Shown here piece after piece: positions 12,171-24,349 of a DNA stretch of 64,000 nt (its first letter is position 1; every line of letters begins with the position of its first letter). The stretch is from Trichopria drosophilae (lineage: Eukaryota > Arthropoda > Insecta > Hymenoptera > Diapriidae). The stretch is from positions 14,836,001 to 14,900,000 of the forward strand of contig CM059586.1 in NCBI GenBank assembly GCA_030407085.1, read 5' to 3'. A program made the position numbers and the translations under genes. The notes beneath the pieces were generated by a model. It was not told where the DNA came from. It worked only from the letters and a program-made list of their open reading frames with translations, and made no database searches.

Positions 12171-13440
12171 ACGTTGTTTGTAATGACAACATTCGATCAG
12201 ACTTTCGTCTTCATTGTGAAACTATCGTTCTTTCGACCTCTTACTGGTTTTCGAGGTCCGTTACAGAATTCTGAGCAACGTCTCCGCAAGAGCATGGACT
12301 GGCATTCCGGGCTTATCGACGGATTTGTGGCCATCGGCAGTATCGTGCACCGCCTACTTATGACGCTTATTTTCAGAACCTTTCATCGCACTGTCCTTCA
12401 CTCCAACAGTGTTGGTCAACAAATTTCCAAATGATTCCTCCTGTTGCGCAGTAAGATAAAAACGCGTTATTTGCAACGTCCGCTCAAGATAGACGAAACC
12501 TTCATGGATTCAAATTAACAAAGAAGCTGGGGATTATGGTCGAAATGAATTCTGAAAATCCAAGAATGTTTTCCGGAAAATGTGGGTGATTTGAGTGAGC
12601 TGCGCTTGATTCGCCGCAATAATCGAGAGCATGTTTTCACTGCTCTGGCCGGGATTCCAATCTCATCCGCGACATTATTCATGCTCGAGTGCTCTTCTAT
12701 TCGCGCGCTCTTGCGAAATCAGCCTCAACTCATTAACGAACGTCTCCCACCATCGTTCCTCGTGTTTTCACGTCGGGAGGCACATAAGAAGAGACAGGCT
12801 CCGGAGCGAGACGTAAAAAGGGAGGGAGAGAGATGGAAAGAGTCAAAGAGGATTCTTTCTCTTCGAAGTTTCTTTCTTCTCTCCGAGGAGATGGTTTCTC
12901 GCAGAAGAGGTAGATGAAACTGGGAACGAACATGGGGTGGGAAGTGGGTGGTGAGGCCTCTGCCCCAGCTTGCCGAGGGAGTTTTTCTCGTTCCCAGCTT
13001 CCGTCTCCCGGGACGAGAAGCGCGAGGATCTTTTTGCTCGCTCTGACGGAGGATCAGACGTCCCACTTTATCTCCGCCGACCCGTACCCTCCCCCGTCTT
13101 TTCTCTTCCCCCAGGTTTCAAGCCCGTCTCTAGCCACCACTCTCTCGTAGAGCTATGGTCGATCACGTATAGGAGGAGCCCCTAGAAACGACTGGAGTGA
13201 CGTGTCGTGGAGAAGCCATTTGTCATCCATCAGCTCGCTCCGTTATCCCGCAGATTCTGCATCGGGTTTCTCTCTCTGTCTTACGTACTTTTCTCTTTGC
13301 TTCTTATCGACCACTCTCTGATTCTCCCTGTCGCTCTGCCCGATATCCCCTTTCCTTATCTTTTTCGCTCCTACTCACTGCCTTTTCGTTACTTTGACTA
13401 TCGGCATTGTCAAATGACTAGTGATACTTTTCCTTAGTTG
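12171..13440. other. Large CpG-rich, pyrimidine-rich island
   Basis: The most extensive G+C-rich segment of the window. From about 12840 to 13400 it becomes strongly pyrimidine-rich on the plus strand (runs of TCTC and CCCTCCC). At least eight overlapping frames of 60-113 codons occur on both strands, none recognisable. Such blocks often mark broad promoters or 5' untranslated exons in insects, but no start site, splice site or initiator could be fixed. Confidence 0.45.
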
Positions 13441-14477
13441 TCGATGTCATTCTATTCTTTTTTAGACAACAAAACCCCCAATTGCCTTGGTTTCCTCCAA
13501 AGACTGACGGTTGAAGGAGGAGACCATGATCGATGGATTTCTTCGATCATTTAGACTTCGTCATTTTCACACTTAAACAGAGAACATGAGTTTCCTATTA
13601 TTCTTTGATTAATTACTCATTCTTAGTAAATATTGTGACAGTTATAGTCATTATGAATTAATGTTCAAACACGTTTTTGAGATATTTTATCGGCACGTAA
13701 AAAACAACAATAACCCAACTTTACACAAAAGGCAATTCCTAAAATGTACTCCAGAAGAAGGACACTGGTTCGATCAATCAAGTAAACGTTCCATTTAAAA
13801 AGTAGACACAGGAACGAGAATAACGTCTCGTCGTTCTCTTAATTGATGACACACTCGGATCAATGTTTAGATTTCACGTTGTTGCGTCGGACGATAGCGT
13901 TAAGGCAAACGTCCCGCGGGTCCGGAAGATCGATGGCCGTCCAACGCGAATCTCCATCATGAGCGACACGTCAGGCGATGCGTAAAAGAATCCGCAGGCT
14001 GATTGCGGTTGCCATGCCAGACACTGGCAGACTGCGGGTCTGGTGTAACGAGCAACGAGCCACCCGCTACGTCCATCAACCATCCGTAGGTCAATTCCTT
14101 TTTGATCCACACAACGACTTTCCTGTTTCTTACGGAGATCTTACCACATCCTCATGAGATGCCTGCATCGTGTATCTCATAACCAGCATTCTGTTGGACT
14201 ATTCGGATTTGCTGCGAGTCGAGCCAAGTGAGATTCTCCTCGTTACATGGTCTGTGAATAATCACTGCTTACCTCTTTCATAAATTCTGCTCACTTTTTC
14301 CTGCGCTTTCGCAAACTAGGAAAGTAACCTGCTGGCTTGGAAAACAATCTTGGGTTTTTAACTATGAGCAGTTTTTAACAATTGAATTACTGTTACCTTT
14401 TCAGAAATATATTATATTATTAGTGATATTAGTTGCAGCAGTGATCGGAAGTATTTTAAAGAGCGAACAATTGGAAT
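13441..14477. other. Mixed DNA with a G+C-rich patch at 13.85-14.25 kb
   Basis: The patch around 13860-14250 has many CpG sites and a 78-codon minus-strand frame without recognisable motifs. The remainder is A+T-rich. Confidence 0.4.
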
Positions 14478-14712
14478 AAATGGATTGGATGCGAAAGGAT
14501 TGGTTTGAGCAATTCCTTAGTGCTCTCAGATTCATCCAAGAAATGGGTTGTGAGAAATATGAAAATAGTTACTTAGTATTGTTTTTTTGGTACCAATTTA
14601 CTTATTAGACTATTAACTTAGTCGCCCACGCCAATGTTTCGTATGGATCTGAGAGCAGTAAATGGTTGGTTGCCCCAATCAATCCTTGTAGGATGGATCA
14701 AAGAAATTGATG
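14478..14712. repeat. Short inverted repeat
   Basis: The block around 14478-14555 (with GTGCTCTCAGATTCATCC) pairs with an inverted copy around 14635-14712 (with GGATCTGAGAGCAG). About 60-75 bp per arm, clearly diverged, separated by about 80 bp of A+T-rich loop. Probably a small decayed foldback element. Confidence 0.45.
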
Positions 14713-14774
14713 TCTATTCCTTCTTAAGAGCTTGAAATAACGCTTTCTTTCGAATAATTCCAAACAACGCACTC

Positions 14775-14822
14775 TGTCCCGGGATGTCCTCAGAAGCCCC
14801 TGAGCACATCCTGAGACGGGCT
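14775..14822. repeat. Hairpin with 6-nt loop
   Basis: GGGATGTCCTCAG and CTGAGCACATCC fold back around the loop AAGCCC, with pairing extending outward over CTGTCCC and GGG. Too short for a microRNA precursor and without known identity. Confidence 0.35.
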
Positions 14823-16612
14823 TGTGATATTTGGGATTTTGACACCATGTTTAAAGATCCACAAACGATTTGTTCAGTACATTAGATTGGTAATTTGGAA
14901 ACCTTAATTTTTTCATGCTTTCTGAATTTGATTATTAATAATAATACTGAAGTGGTCTATTGGATCGTTATCATATTGAATCTACAAGCCCGGGAACGTG
15001 TTCTGTTTTACTTGGTACGGAATTTGGGTCTTTCATACGTTTCCTTACATAAATTGACCCATGTGTTTTTCAACGAGAAGAAGGTGATAAATATCCCCAA
15101 ACCATAATAATGTCCCCTTCAAGTTTAATAATGGGAATTTGAACGGCATACCTTTCTAACAGGACGTCGAATGCATTTGATCCCACCAGACAACACTAAA
15201 TTAAATTTGCTTTTGTTGTCCCATAAGATGTAATCCAATAATATACCCAGCTAGCGTTTTTGCAAATGTAATTTGCGATTCCCTGTTCATTGCAGAAATA
15301 AGTGTGATTTTTGATATTCCATAATCAGTAGCTGACTGCTTTATTATTATATTTTATTATATTTTATTATACGGTAAACAGTAGGATTTGTTTCCGTCTA
15401 CGACCACTTCAAAATTTATTTCCGACAGTCTTACGCTTTCTGTTTACGCTATTCTATATTTTATCACAATTTCCACTGTAGAAAATGAGCCCAGTTTTTT
15501 GCTAGTTTCTGAACGCTTATTTCGTTATTTCCCATGTTAATATTATAGCAACTTTTTCGGTTCTAATTTTTCATTTTCATTTTTCTAGTCTGTTATTGTT
15601 AGAGCGTGTAAATAAACTATTTTGAACCATATAAACCTTTACATAAAGAAATTATGGAATAAAGAAATTCTATTAAAATGAAAATAAAAACGGTACGACC
15701 AAAATTAACCGAGATAATCGAGGTTTAAGTTGAACAAAATAAGGCCCCTGGATTATATACATTTACATGTATTTCAGAGGCCTTCTCTTTTCGCGATTAT
15801 GCGAAATGGTCGGAATCTAGGTCATTTAAAAAACTACAAAAAACATATTCTATATAATTTTTTTGTTTATATTGGACCACCTAGAGGAATTTTTATGCAA
15901 GGGACCGACACAATGTGTAGGCCAAAGCAGTTGGTTTTTTGTTTTATCGTTAGATTGTCTAAAAAATACAATTTTTTTAAATTGTCAGAGTTATTAAGTA
16001 TAACTTCCCTCAACAATTAGAATAATTAATTATAAATAATGGAATAAACTAAATAATTTCGATATTATTAAAGTCCCTTCAACCAAATGATCAAAACGAC
16101 CAAATAAAACGAATTTTTTATTTGTATTTTAATGTCTATATCCTTTAGTTAACGTGAATAATTCGATACAAACGAAAATTGTTTTTATATTTGTTGTTTT
16201 AAACGTTTAAGTTAAATTACAAATTAGAAAAAAATTAACTTAAATTACTCTTTTACTATCATTATGAGAAAATCTCTCCTACTTCGTTGTTAGCGTGAGT
16301 TAAAGTTGCACGTACTTTAATTGTGAGATTTATCTTCGAAACAAACAACTAGATATAACTGGCCATATTGTTTATCCAAATAATTGTTTCAAAAATAAAT
16401 TCTAGAAAATAAAACAAATTAAGATACGTCGACCAGCTCGGGGTCTATAAAATGGCGGTCGAAATATGCTACTGCGACTGAGAAATATCAAATTAATTAT
16501 CATAATTTGAATAGAGTAAATAACGATGTTTTTAATCAAAAATGTAGCTATAGATTAAGTCTATAAAATATATTAAAAGTTATTATTATAAAGTTTACTT
16601 TTTGTTTTTCAG
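14823..16612. other. A+T-rich DNA with a short ATTTTATTAT repeat
   Basis: No supported gene. A decamer tandem repeat (ATTTTATTAT, two to three copies) lies at about 15341-15371. ATGGCGG, the motif of a dispersed repeat, occurs at 16452. A 96-codon frame near 15730 is unrecognised. Confidence 0.45.
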
Positions 16613-16707
16613 ATCAAAAATATCAGCGATGGAATTTATATCACGTGGTACAAGGGGACGAACTACTTCGCAATTATGATTCTCGTCAAAGTTACCTCGG
16701 GTTAAAA
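16613..16707 (+). CDS. Possible terminal coding exon, unrecognised protein
   Basis: A strong 3' splice signal (ACTTTTTGTTTTTCAG) ends at about 16612. It is followed by 31 open codons reading I-K-N-I-S-D-G-I-Y-I-T-W-Y and ending in VKVTSG before TAA. The local base composition is richer in G+C than both flanks, and AATAAA follows within about 40 bases (near 16735), as expected after a terminal exon. No upstream exon was found and the residues match no family I can name. A 31-codon opening is not statistically notable alone, so the case rests on the acceptor, the composition step and the poly(A) signal together. Confidence 0.25.
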
Positions 16708-17849
16708 TAAGTAAAACATGTAATTAATAATGCGAATAAAATATTTAAAAGAAAATAAATGTTTATGTTTTGAAGGTTGTAAATAAAAGTAAAGACTTTA
16801 CATATTTTCGAGCTTCAGTACTATGCAATAAAAAAGAAAACCGACTTAATATTGGTGTGTAACTATAAATAATGAAGTGTTGAAATTTAGATTGTTATTC
16901 CGATATAACTAAACTCGTTTCGTAGTATACGCCAGTAGTCACCAGGTGACATTTGATTCTCTCGTTATAGAAATGCATTTGGCTCTGGTGAAAAGAATGC
17001 TGCTGTCAGTTATTAATGTAGAGCATTGTTTTACATTTAGAGTGTTCTTTATTGTTTATTTTACTAAACAAAGAAGATGGACATTATTAGTGTCTCGTTA
17101 TAGGAACAACAAGTAAAGTGGAAAATAATTATGCGGTTTCAGTGACATTATAAATATACTCATAGTGCGACTTAAGTGGAGACAATAGTACTTAAAAAAA
17201 AACGGTATTTTTAAAAATTTTTGTAAACTTCTTAGAAAAAGTTTTCAAAAACGTCAGGTCATTACAACTGAAACCAATCGAGATAATCAGCTATAAGCAC
17301 CTCCTCTTTTTACCGTGCGAACCGGCCCAGTTGAGTTTTTAAATGCGTTTTTCTCGAAATTCCTGTTTTTAAAATGGTGCAGTCGACATCATAAAATTGT
17401 CTATATCGATCAGATTCATGTCGAATATTGTTTATTTTACTAATTCGCACACGGTTCTTCTTTTTTGCCCGAAAAATGATTTTACAGATAAAAAATGGCG
17501 GCATTTTTTATGGGATATTTATATAATCCAACGGAGAAATGTAAAAAGAAAAAACGTTTTGTTGTATTATATGTAGGTATTATTAAACAATTGGTAACTT
17601 TGATATTTACTATTATATTTTTTATCACGGTCCACGGGAAAATTTCTAATGAAAGTCCTTTTAGTTTATTATGTTTCATACTTGATCATCGGATATTTAA
17701 AATTTATGATAATGCATTCAGAATATTTTTTGTACCGAACTTTGACAAGGGCCTTTTCTTTTATCAGTGTGCGATATCTTATGTAATAATTTACTTCAAA
17801 TTAAATGGCTCTAATTTATTTTACCACATGTCTAATAATTTGGTAAATT
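16708..17849. other. A+T-rich DNA with an ATGGCGG repeat trace
   Basis: ATGGCGG at 17495 opens a 124-codon frame (17495-17869). The frame begins in a repeat motif and its last codons read into the inverted repeat of the next element, so it is judged fortuitous despite two hydrophobic stretches. Confidence 0.45.
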
Positions 17850-17936
17850 CCCGAGTAGAAATTTGTTAGGGCCCTGATCAGGGCCTGACCAAAAGCGTTA
17901 CACCCTGATCAGGGCCTGAACAAATTTCTACTCGGG
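17850..17936. mobile_element. 87-bp palindromic element with CCTGATCAGG core
   Basis: Perfect terminal inverted repeats (CCCGAGTAGAAATTTGTT, and AACAAATTTCTACTCGGG at the other end) enclose two direct copies of CCCTGATCAGGGCCTGA, each containing the palindrome CCTGATCAGG. No certain target duplication is visible. The small size and perfect ends suggest a recently active, fully non-autonomous element. The internal motif resembles the minisatellite at 44.4-45.2 kb. Confidence 0.7.
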
Positions 17937-18540
17937 TTAGTACACCATTAATATACATGTTTATGAAATTTAATGTGCAGGTATGAAGTTTAATGAAAAT
18001 TTGATTTTTGAGTATTAAATGTCCCTATTTAACGACACAAGATAGTTAAACTCGTCGCCCCCAGCTCGGACATTTTGCGTTAGGCATTGACATGAGGCAT
18101 TTGGCCGTGTCCCGGGTACTAACATTGTACAAAGCAACCAAACATACATGTAGATTGGTATGGATGTCGTTCATACTTATGTTCCAAACGTTTTTTTTAA
18201 CGGATATAACGTGGAATACTATTTTCCAGATCCAAGGCTGGAATTATTTTTATCATGCCATAGTTATAATACGAACAACTGCGAAGTGATTTTTCTGGAT
18301 AAATTTCACTACGAAAAATTTCAGCCTCTAGTTGTCGAACTAAAATTTACTTAAATCTAGTCTACCTAACCTCACCTTATTAACAGTCTAAATTAGTCCA
18401 CCGAATCATTCAAGATTTAATATCTCGAAAATTGTTGTTCTCGTTCGCATAAACATGGGAAGACGGAGACACTGAGGTTAATTTCAATAATTCGTTAATT
18501 AATTTTAAAAATATGCATCGAAAAATTCCAAATAAATAAT
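17937..18540. other. A+T-rich spacer
   Basis: A 64-codon frame at 18160-18354, with one TAG just upstream in the same frame, reads fairly protein-like, but frames of this length are common in the window and it is not called. Confidence 0.45.
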
Positions 18541-19130
18541 GAATGATAATCTCGCGTCGACTCGGAGTCCGTCCACAACCTGACCAATTGGGAGAGTAAA
18601 AAGTTGCTTAACGGCTATTTAAGATTCCCTCCATTCGCGAAAGTTCAATGGCACAACGGAAGTAAAAGGTTTAATTGATTTAATGCTGCGCCAATTTTCT
18701 GCCGAGCGATTTTTCGAAAGAACTTAATAAGGGCAACCGCAATCAACTTCTGTCTCCCGCCGAACGCAGCGCTTATAGTTGTTGCTCGCTGATGTATATT
18801 TCGAGCAGAGCAATATATAATTGCAGACGGTACGTAAGAAGTCCCCGGCTTGGTATAAGATGAGAGCAAGGGACGGCGCACGTTCCTCCGAGGGTTAATG
18901 CTTTAACCTACTCATTTTCGCTGCTCGTAAACTATTCATTTATCCGGTCCTATAATTTCCATCGAAACACCGGATTATTATCTTCCTCCTACCACGTCTT
19001 ACGGGCCCTTCTTCCACTTTTTCGCCCGCCCCCTCTCGGGCGTCCTTCGCCGCCATCGTCTCGGCCTCTCGCACGTTCGATATGCTTCAATTATCGTCGC
19101 CAACCTCGACCAGCTTATGCTTGCGCCTTT
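18541..19130. other. CpG-rich G+C island
   Basis: Moderately G+C-rich with many CpG sites and a pyrimidine-rich stretch from about 18980 to 19080. A minus-strand 78-codon frame lacks known motifs. Unassigned; possible regulatory DNA. Confidence 0.4.
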
Positions 19131-20430
19131 TTATAACTACTTTATTATTGTTTATTAAGTTCTTAAGGTGATCGGATATCTAAAGTGTATAACTCACTGT
19201 GCGTAGATACGTTTAATAGGTGTCAAATAGCACATTTCAACTCCATTACGAATTTCGAAAATTACCATCCTCCTTATAAAAGATCGTCTTCAAATTTCTA
19301 GCCCCCTTGTATAAGATGATTTTTTATTTTATAATTTTTTTTTATATTATCGCAATATTATAAGAAGATCTATCTCACAAAACTTTTAATATCATTGACA
19401 TATCTGCTCAACTAGCTTTAAATACATAAATTGCTTATTTAACATGAAGATTTTTCTGCATCTTGTACTGAAGATTCATTTCTTCAACGTGAATTTGAGT
19501 GAGATAAATATAATTTTCCTTCGCTTTAAAGCCGCCATATTAATTCGAATTTTTGTAATTTAGTCTGAGCAGTCATCATTTTTTACATAATTTCAATATC
19601 TAACTCGTTCCATAAATAAATCAGATAGTAAGTACTATTTAAATAGTAAAACCAACTATGTATTTTTTTCCGTGTGAGTACATCTTGGAATTTTGTTTAC
19701 AATTTTGAACAAATTCGAGTATCGAATTGTAGATCAATAATAAATATACAATCTAAACTGAAATGGTTAATTATCGAACGAACCAGTTAAAGAAGCGTTT
19801 AGAAGGAGAACTGTTGAAATATATAACATAGTGTTTATTTTAGAATTGATGACGAGTCCGACTACAAATATTGAAAATTCTATATGGCGTATAAAAAATG
19901 GCGAACGGAATTCGTTAGTAAGTTCCTCTGTCAAAATGAAACTGATAGTTATGATTTTACAGTATATAAATAGCGTCGTTGTGGATTCGTAATTTTTAAT
20001 TTGTCTACACTGACTTTAAGTTCGTAACTAACGATCCAAAAGCTTTACAAACAAATTACAACGAATCTGATCCTCAATTTGGATTAGAAAATTTTTATTT
20101 TTATTTTATTTTATTCATTGATAATTTTTTTATGAATCTAATCTGACATATTTTACAAGACACCATTTTGAATATTCGAAATTTAATATCAGATTTATCA
20201 TCATTGACGATTACAAAAAAAACACATTGTTTGAAGAAATCTAACAATATTAAATCATTTTCCTCTATTATTTTCTTGGTCGAATGATTTTAGTTATATA
20301 AACCAAATCTCCTACAGTTTTCTTGACAGTAAAGTTATAAACCGTTTAAAGTGATAAATATATTAGTAAATTAAGTTTTAAAAAATCCGTTTTATTCGAA
20401 TAAATTCATTTTTGTGTAAACTAACTAATT
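19131..20430. other. A+T-rich DNA with decayed repeat traces
   Basis: CCGCCAT near 19531 and AAAAATGGCGAACGG near 19893 look like decayed members of the dispersed ATGGCGG family. No gene was recognised. Confidence 0.4.
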
Positions 20431-21110
20431 TTGACGACCAATTTATTTATTAGAAGTTTTTGCTATTGCTCATTACGAATCTGGCGCTACTTTTCCCAAA
20501 TTCAAAATGGCGGATCTAAGATGTCCGATAAAAGTGTTAAGTTACCTAATTCTGAACAAAATTTGTTGGTTTTGTTCAGAGTTGTTGATTACAAGTCCGA
20601 CGTATTTGCAATATTCAAAATTCTGGCTTCAATATGTCGATTGCAGTATTACATTTTAAAAATAGACATTTCGTCTCTGAGTCGTATTTAGCTCCTTTGT
20701 CGCAGTGGAAAAACTTTAGAAGAAAAAGAAAAAAATGTAAAAGATTCTTTCCGGCATATTGGATCCTACAATTTTGTTCATTTATTACTAATTTTTTATT
20801 AAATACGGGAGTTTTTGGTTACTGAACCCGCCCCCCCCCCATTTTCTAGGGTTTATTAATAAAAATGATATAAAATATTTTCCAAATCACATTTGGGAAT
20901 TCTTACCTATTGGTTTTTGAGGTCGCAGATTACGAATCTGAGGTTAGAAATAAAACATTCTAAATGACGGTTCCAAAATGTCCGACGACTTTTGTAAAGT
21001 TTTATCAAATTCACTTAAAAATCGTTACTTGGGTTATTGTTTAGTTCACGCATTTTAGGTTTCTAAAATATAACTTTACGATCGCAATGAGCGACGTAAA
21101 TTGCGGAAGA
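20431..21110. repeat. Two direct copies of the ATGGCGG/GATTACGAATCTGA repeat
   Basis: The first copy has ATTACGAATCTGG near 20472, TTCAAAATGGCGGAT at 20501-20515 and AGATGTCCGA just after. The second has GATTACGAATCTGA at 20928, a mutated ATGACGGTTCC and AAAATGTCCGACGAC. Order and spacing of the motifs match the copies at 46 kb. The 86-codon frame starting at 20431 is a reading of this repeat. A C10 run at 20831 lies between the copies. Confidence 0.6.
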
Positions 21111-21684
21111 CTCTTCGAACGTATTTTGAAGGTTATTTTATATCATTTTTATCAATCTGCCCTCAAAAGGGGATTTTCGTTAACTAAAAACACCTCGTTT
21201 AACTTAAAATCATTAAAGAACTATAATTTGTATGCTTAGGAGTCCTCCGTCTTTTGTCTATTATAATCCGCTGTTCCAAATATTGAAGTCCGTGATGAAT
21301 AGTCCTAATATTCCATGGTTTAAAGTGATGAGTTTGAAGTTAATCCGATGAATTTTTAAAAATTCGTAATGTGCCATAGTATTCGAAAACTTCCGATTTC
21401 TAATCAGTGACGCTGAAAACATCGCCCAAGGGTCTGCCCAAAGCTTGATAGACTAGTTAAATAAGGTTAGTAACACTTAATTTCCTACACTTAGAGAAAT
21501 TATTTATTAATAGTTTATGTAAGCTAATTTCAAGGCTCTACCATTAACTGTAAAGTTATAGCAGTAACAGTAAAGTCAAAAAGAACAGGTAACTTTCAGA
21601 CAAAAATACCAGCACTTTCCTACATGTCAGCAATCTTTTTGTATATTAACTCGTTTATTTTAACATTCAATGAGCGTTCATTGC

Positions 21685-21761
21685 GGGTCAGGCTGTAAAA
21701 CAGCAGTTTCAGTGCTGTGTCTCGCCCTTTGTACAATGTTCTTATATTGTCCAATAAAGAC

Positions 21762-21789
<28 letters not shown>
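21685..21789 (+). mobile_element. Short retroposon with poly(A) signal and (TTA)n tail
   Basis: A roughly 105-bp sequence containing GGTCAGGCTGTAAAACA, then TGCTGTGTCTCGCC, then CCAATAAAGACA, then (TTA)n. A second copy at 35881-36013 shares these blocks in the same order. AATAAA followed by a trinucleotide tail is typical of 3' ends of insect non-LTR retrotransposons, or of SINEs that borrow them. No clear target duplication flanks this copy. Confidence 0.65.
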
Positions 21790-21792
<3 letters not shown>

Positions 21793-24239
21793 GTAAACAA
21801 ATTTACATTAAATTCTGTCGTTTGAACTGCCCATGTCAACAATACCTCGAAGAATTCGCAGAAAATCTAACGACTGCGCATATGTATGTTTGTTTATCTC
21901 TATTTCGGTGAAACTAAACGCGCGTAAATAAACTATATGTCACGTAATGAATTTAAAATTAATATTTAAAATACTTATATTAACTGTTAACATAACATAT
22001 TTAACCGAATCTGAAATTACCGTAACTTCAGGATAAAGTACCTTAATTTCAGATCAAAATCTAAATTCTGTTAGCTTCACTACGAAGCAATTACATTAAA
22101 TGTAAACAAACATTTCTCTCAGTATACGTTTTCTGTGTCAACATCGTATAAGATACAAAAATCGCAAAATATCAAAATTTTCATTGAAACGAAAACAACG
22201 CCTCTTGGGTTGCTTTATTCCATCATATCAGAAGTTCCTTATTTACACCAGGTAAGTTCCTCGAAATAATTCGAAAATTAAAAAATAACAGTATTAAAGT
22301 CGTTAAAAATGAGAAAAAATTGTCTGTATTATCGTCAAAATGAACTCGACTATTAATAAAATGATGCTGAACAAGAAAAGCGAATAAGCCACTGTCAGGT
22401 ATCTACATAAAACGTGTTAAAGCTTATTATAACGGCCATACTCGACTTGGAGTTTCGCGCTCGGCCCGATGCACGAGTTTATACCATACGTATTATTCTC
22501 GCGCATCTCGTTTCGACTAAAATTATACGTCGCCTAATGTCTTAACTGAAAACCGTTTTGAATCATTATCATAATTTCGGTACTTCTATACCGTTTCGCG
22601 AGACTTTCGCCCCGAATCTGGAACCGGTGGTTCATCATTTTGGTTCCCCCAACAACCACGCAATCTTCATTCTGGGTGGCGTCGCAACATTATTGTAGCT
22701 TTTCATCGGCCGCGATTGAGATATCGAGATCGGCTCCATTTTTTTTTGTATTTTGCATTCCCCCACGCCCAAACCGTCACGCTTCTTCTTACGAGTCTCG
22801 AATATAATGCTTACGTTCACGAAATTCCTGTGGTTTCCAGCGAAACCGAACCTAGAAGGCAAGTCTGCACTTCGTCGCTCTTAAAGACTTTGAAATGTTT
22901 TTAGCGATGTGAACAAATTTCACCATTATAGGATATACTTATCCTTGTCGGGTATTACGCTTCCTTCGACGAAAAGTACAAAAGACTTGGCAATGTTCTC
23001 TTTAAAGAGCGCCGTGCTCTTCGAGGGTGTACTCGTCTCTTTATTGCTTAATGGATACTTGACCCTTTCGAAATAACTTTATTGTACAATACGAAAGTTC
23101 TCACTGACAGCTTAATATGCGACCTCGAAGTGTTTCGTATAGGTTCCGAATATCTCATTAAATAAGTCTTTTCTGTAATTTTGTAAATAGGAAATTTAGA
23201 TAAAAATACACGTTGTATAGTGGCCATTAAACCTTGTGGCCGCCATAATGGTCGAACCTCCTAATATTAGAGGCTTCGCCCTACCTTTCACGCCTTGCTC
23301 ATGTGATCTCACTAGTGCTGAAATCTGTTCCACTAAAATCACTGCTTAGGATGTTTTGATGTTGCACATACTCCCTTGAAATATCATAAACTGATATGTT
23401 TGTTTTGTTAAAACTTCTATGCGAGTAGACAAATTTTCGAAGATATGTCTTTACTTTTTTGGTAGGAATTTTATGGGTCTAGTAAATATCTTTTCAAAAT
23501 TGCCTGTGTATATTTAATAATGTTTGATAAGACTTGCTTTATTTAAAATTTGCAGAAACTTAATCTTTTTGAAATTGTAATTTAGGAACAGAGCATGTCC
23601 TCATAAGCAGGTCTGACTCATAATCTTCTAAATTTGATGTAGTTCTTTGAACCGCCACTAGTAGCTACAGCGGATTAGTTTCGTTTCTGCTAGAGAAATG
23701 TATTTCTATTTGGTATATTTGACTACTTGATATATGACTTCTTTTTATTTATAAAATAAATAATATTTTAGCTTCCGTATTTCATTTTCGTCAGAAACGA
23801 CTTGTTTCCAAACTTCCAAGTATTATTAATACGGATGCCATTTTTAGTGTTGAAGTCTATAATTAGCTATTATTTAACTAACCATTTAATATACAATGCA
23901 GACAAACATTTAGAAAATATTTATTAGGTGTTCCAGATTAGTTATAGAATAATTTGCAGAAAAACTGAATGACTATTTTGAATTATATTTAAACCCCATC
24001 AAGAAATTTTGGATTTCGAGTAAATGAATTTGATGAAATGCAACGAGATGACAAAATTACGATGGAATCTACGCCCTAAAATAAGACGAGTTAATGAAAA
24101 TTAACAATTTCGAGTCGAAAGCTTGGTTTTGAGTTATACTCAATACAATTGTTTACATCATGTGATTGTTTTACAATACTTCTATTAGATCGCCAGTTTT
24201 TAAAAAAATACAGTTACCTAAAGGTATACTCACAAATTA
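21790..24239. other. A+T-rich DNA with a CpG-rich patch at 22.44-23.05 kb
   Basis: The patch has overlapping 62-75-codon frames on both strands without known motifs. CCGCCAT at 23240 is another occurrence of the dispersed motif. Nothing else was recognised. Confidence 0.4.
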
Positions 24240-24349
24240 TCATTCAGTCATGTGTACAATCAGAAAATCTTCGTAGTGCATTTCAAACATATCCGGACGA
24301 GGGCTGTTGAATTTCAAAGGAGTGCCATCTATCGGCAGGACAAAAGAAT
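24240..24349 (-). CDS. Possible terminal coding exon, unrecognised protein
   Basis: Read on the minus strand, a good 3' splice signal (GGAACATATTTCAG) ends at 24350. After two bases it is followed by 35 open codons and a TGA. The peptide has balanced, non-repetitive composition: it begins SFVLPIDGTPLKFNSPRP and ends EDFLIVHMTE, with acidic, aromatic and proline residues unlike translated A+T-rich DNA. No family could be named. A GTGAGTAT donor-like site lies just past the stop, so the frame could instead be part of an internal exon read in another phase. Upstream exons would lie above 24360; none was found. Confidence 0.35.

Noticed and set aside
17495..17869. 124-codon frame with hydrophobic stretches
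   Set aside because: Starts in the ATGGCGG repeat motif and ends by reading into the palindromic element at 17850.
18160..18354. 64-codon frame with fairly protein-like residues
   Set aside because: Length is at chance level for this window, and an in-frame TAG lies just upstream with no splice signal.
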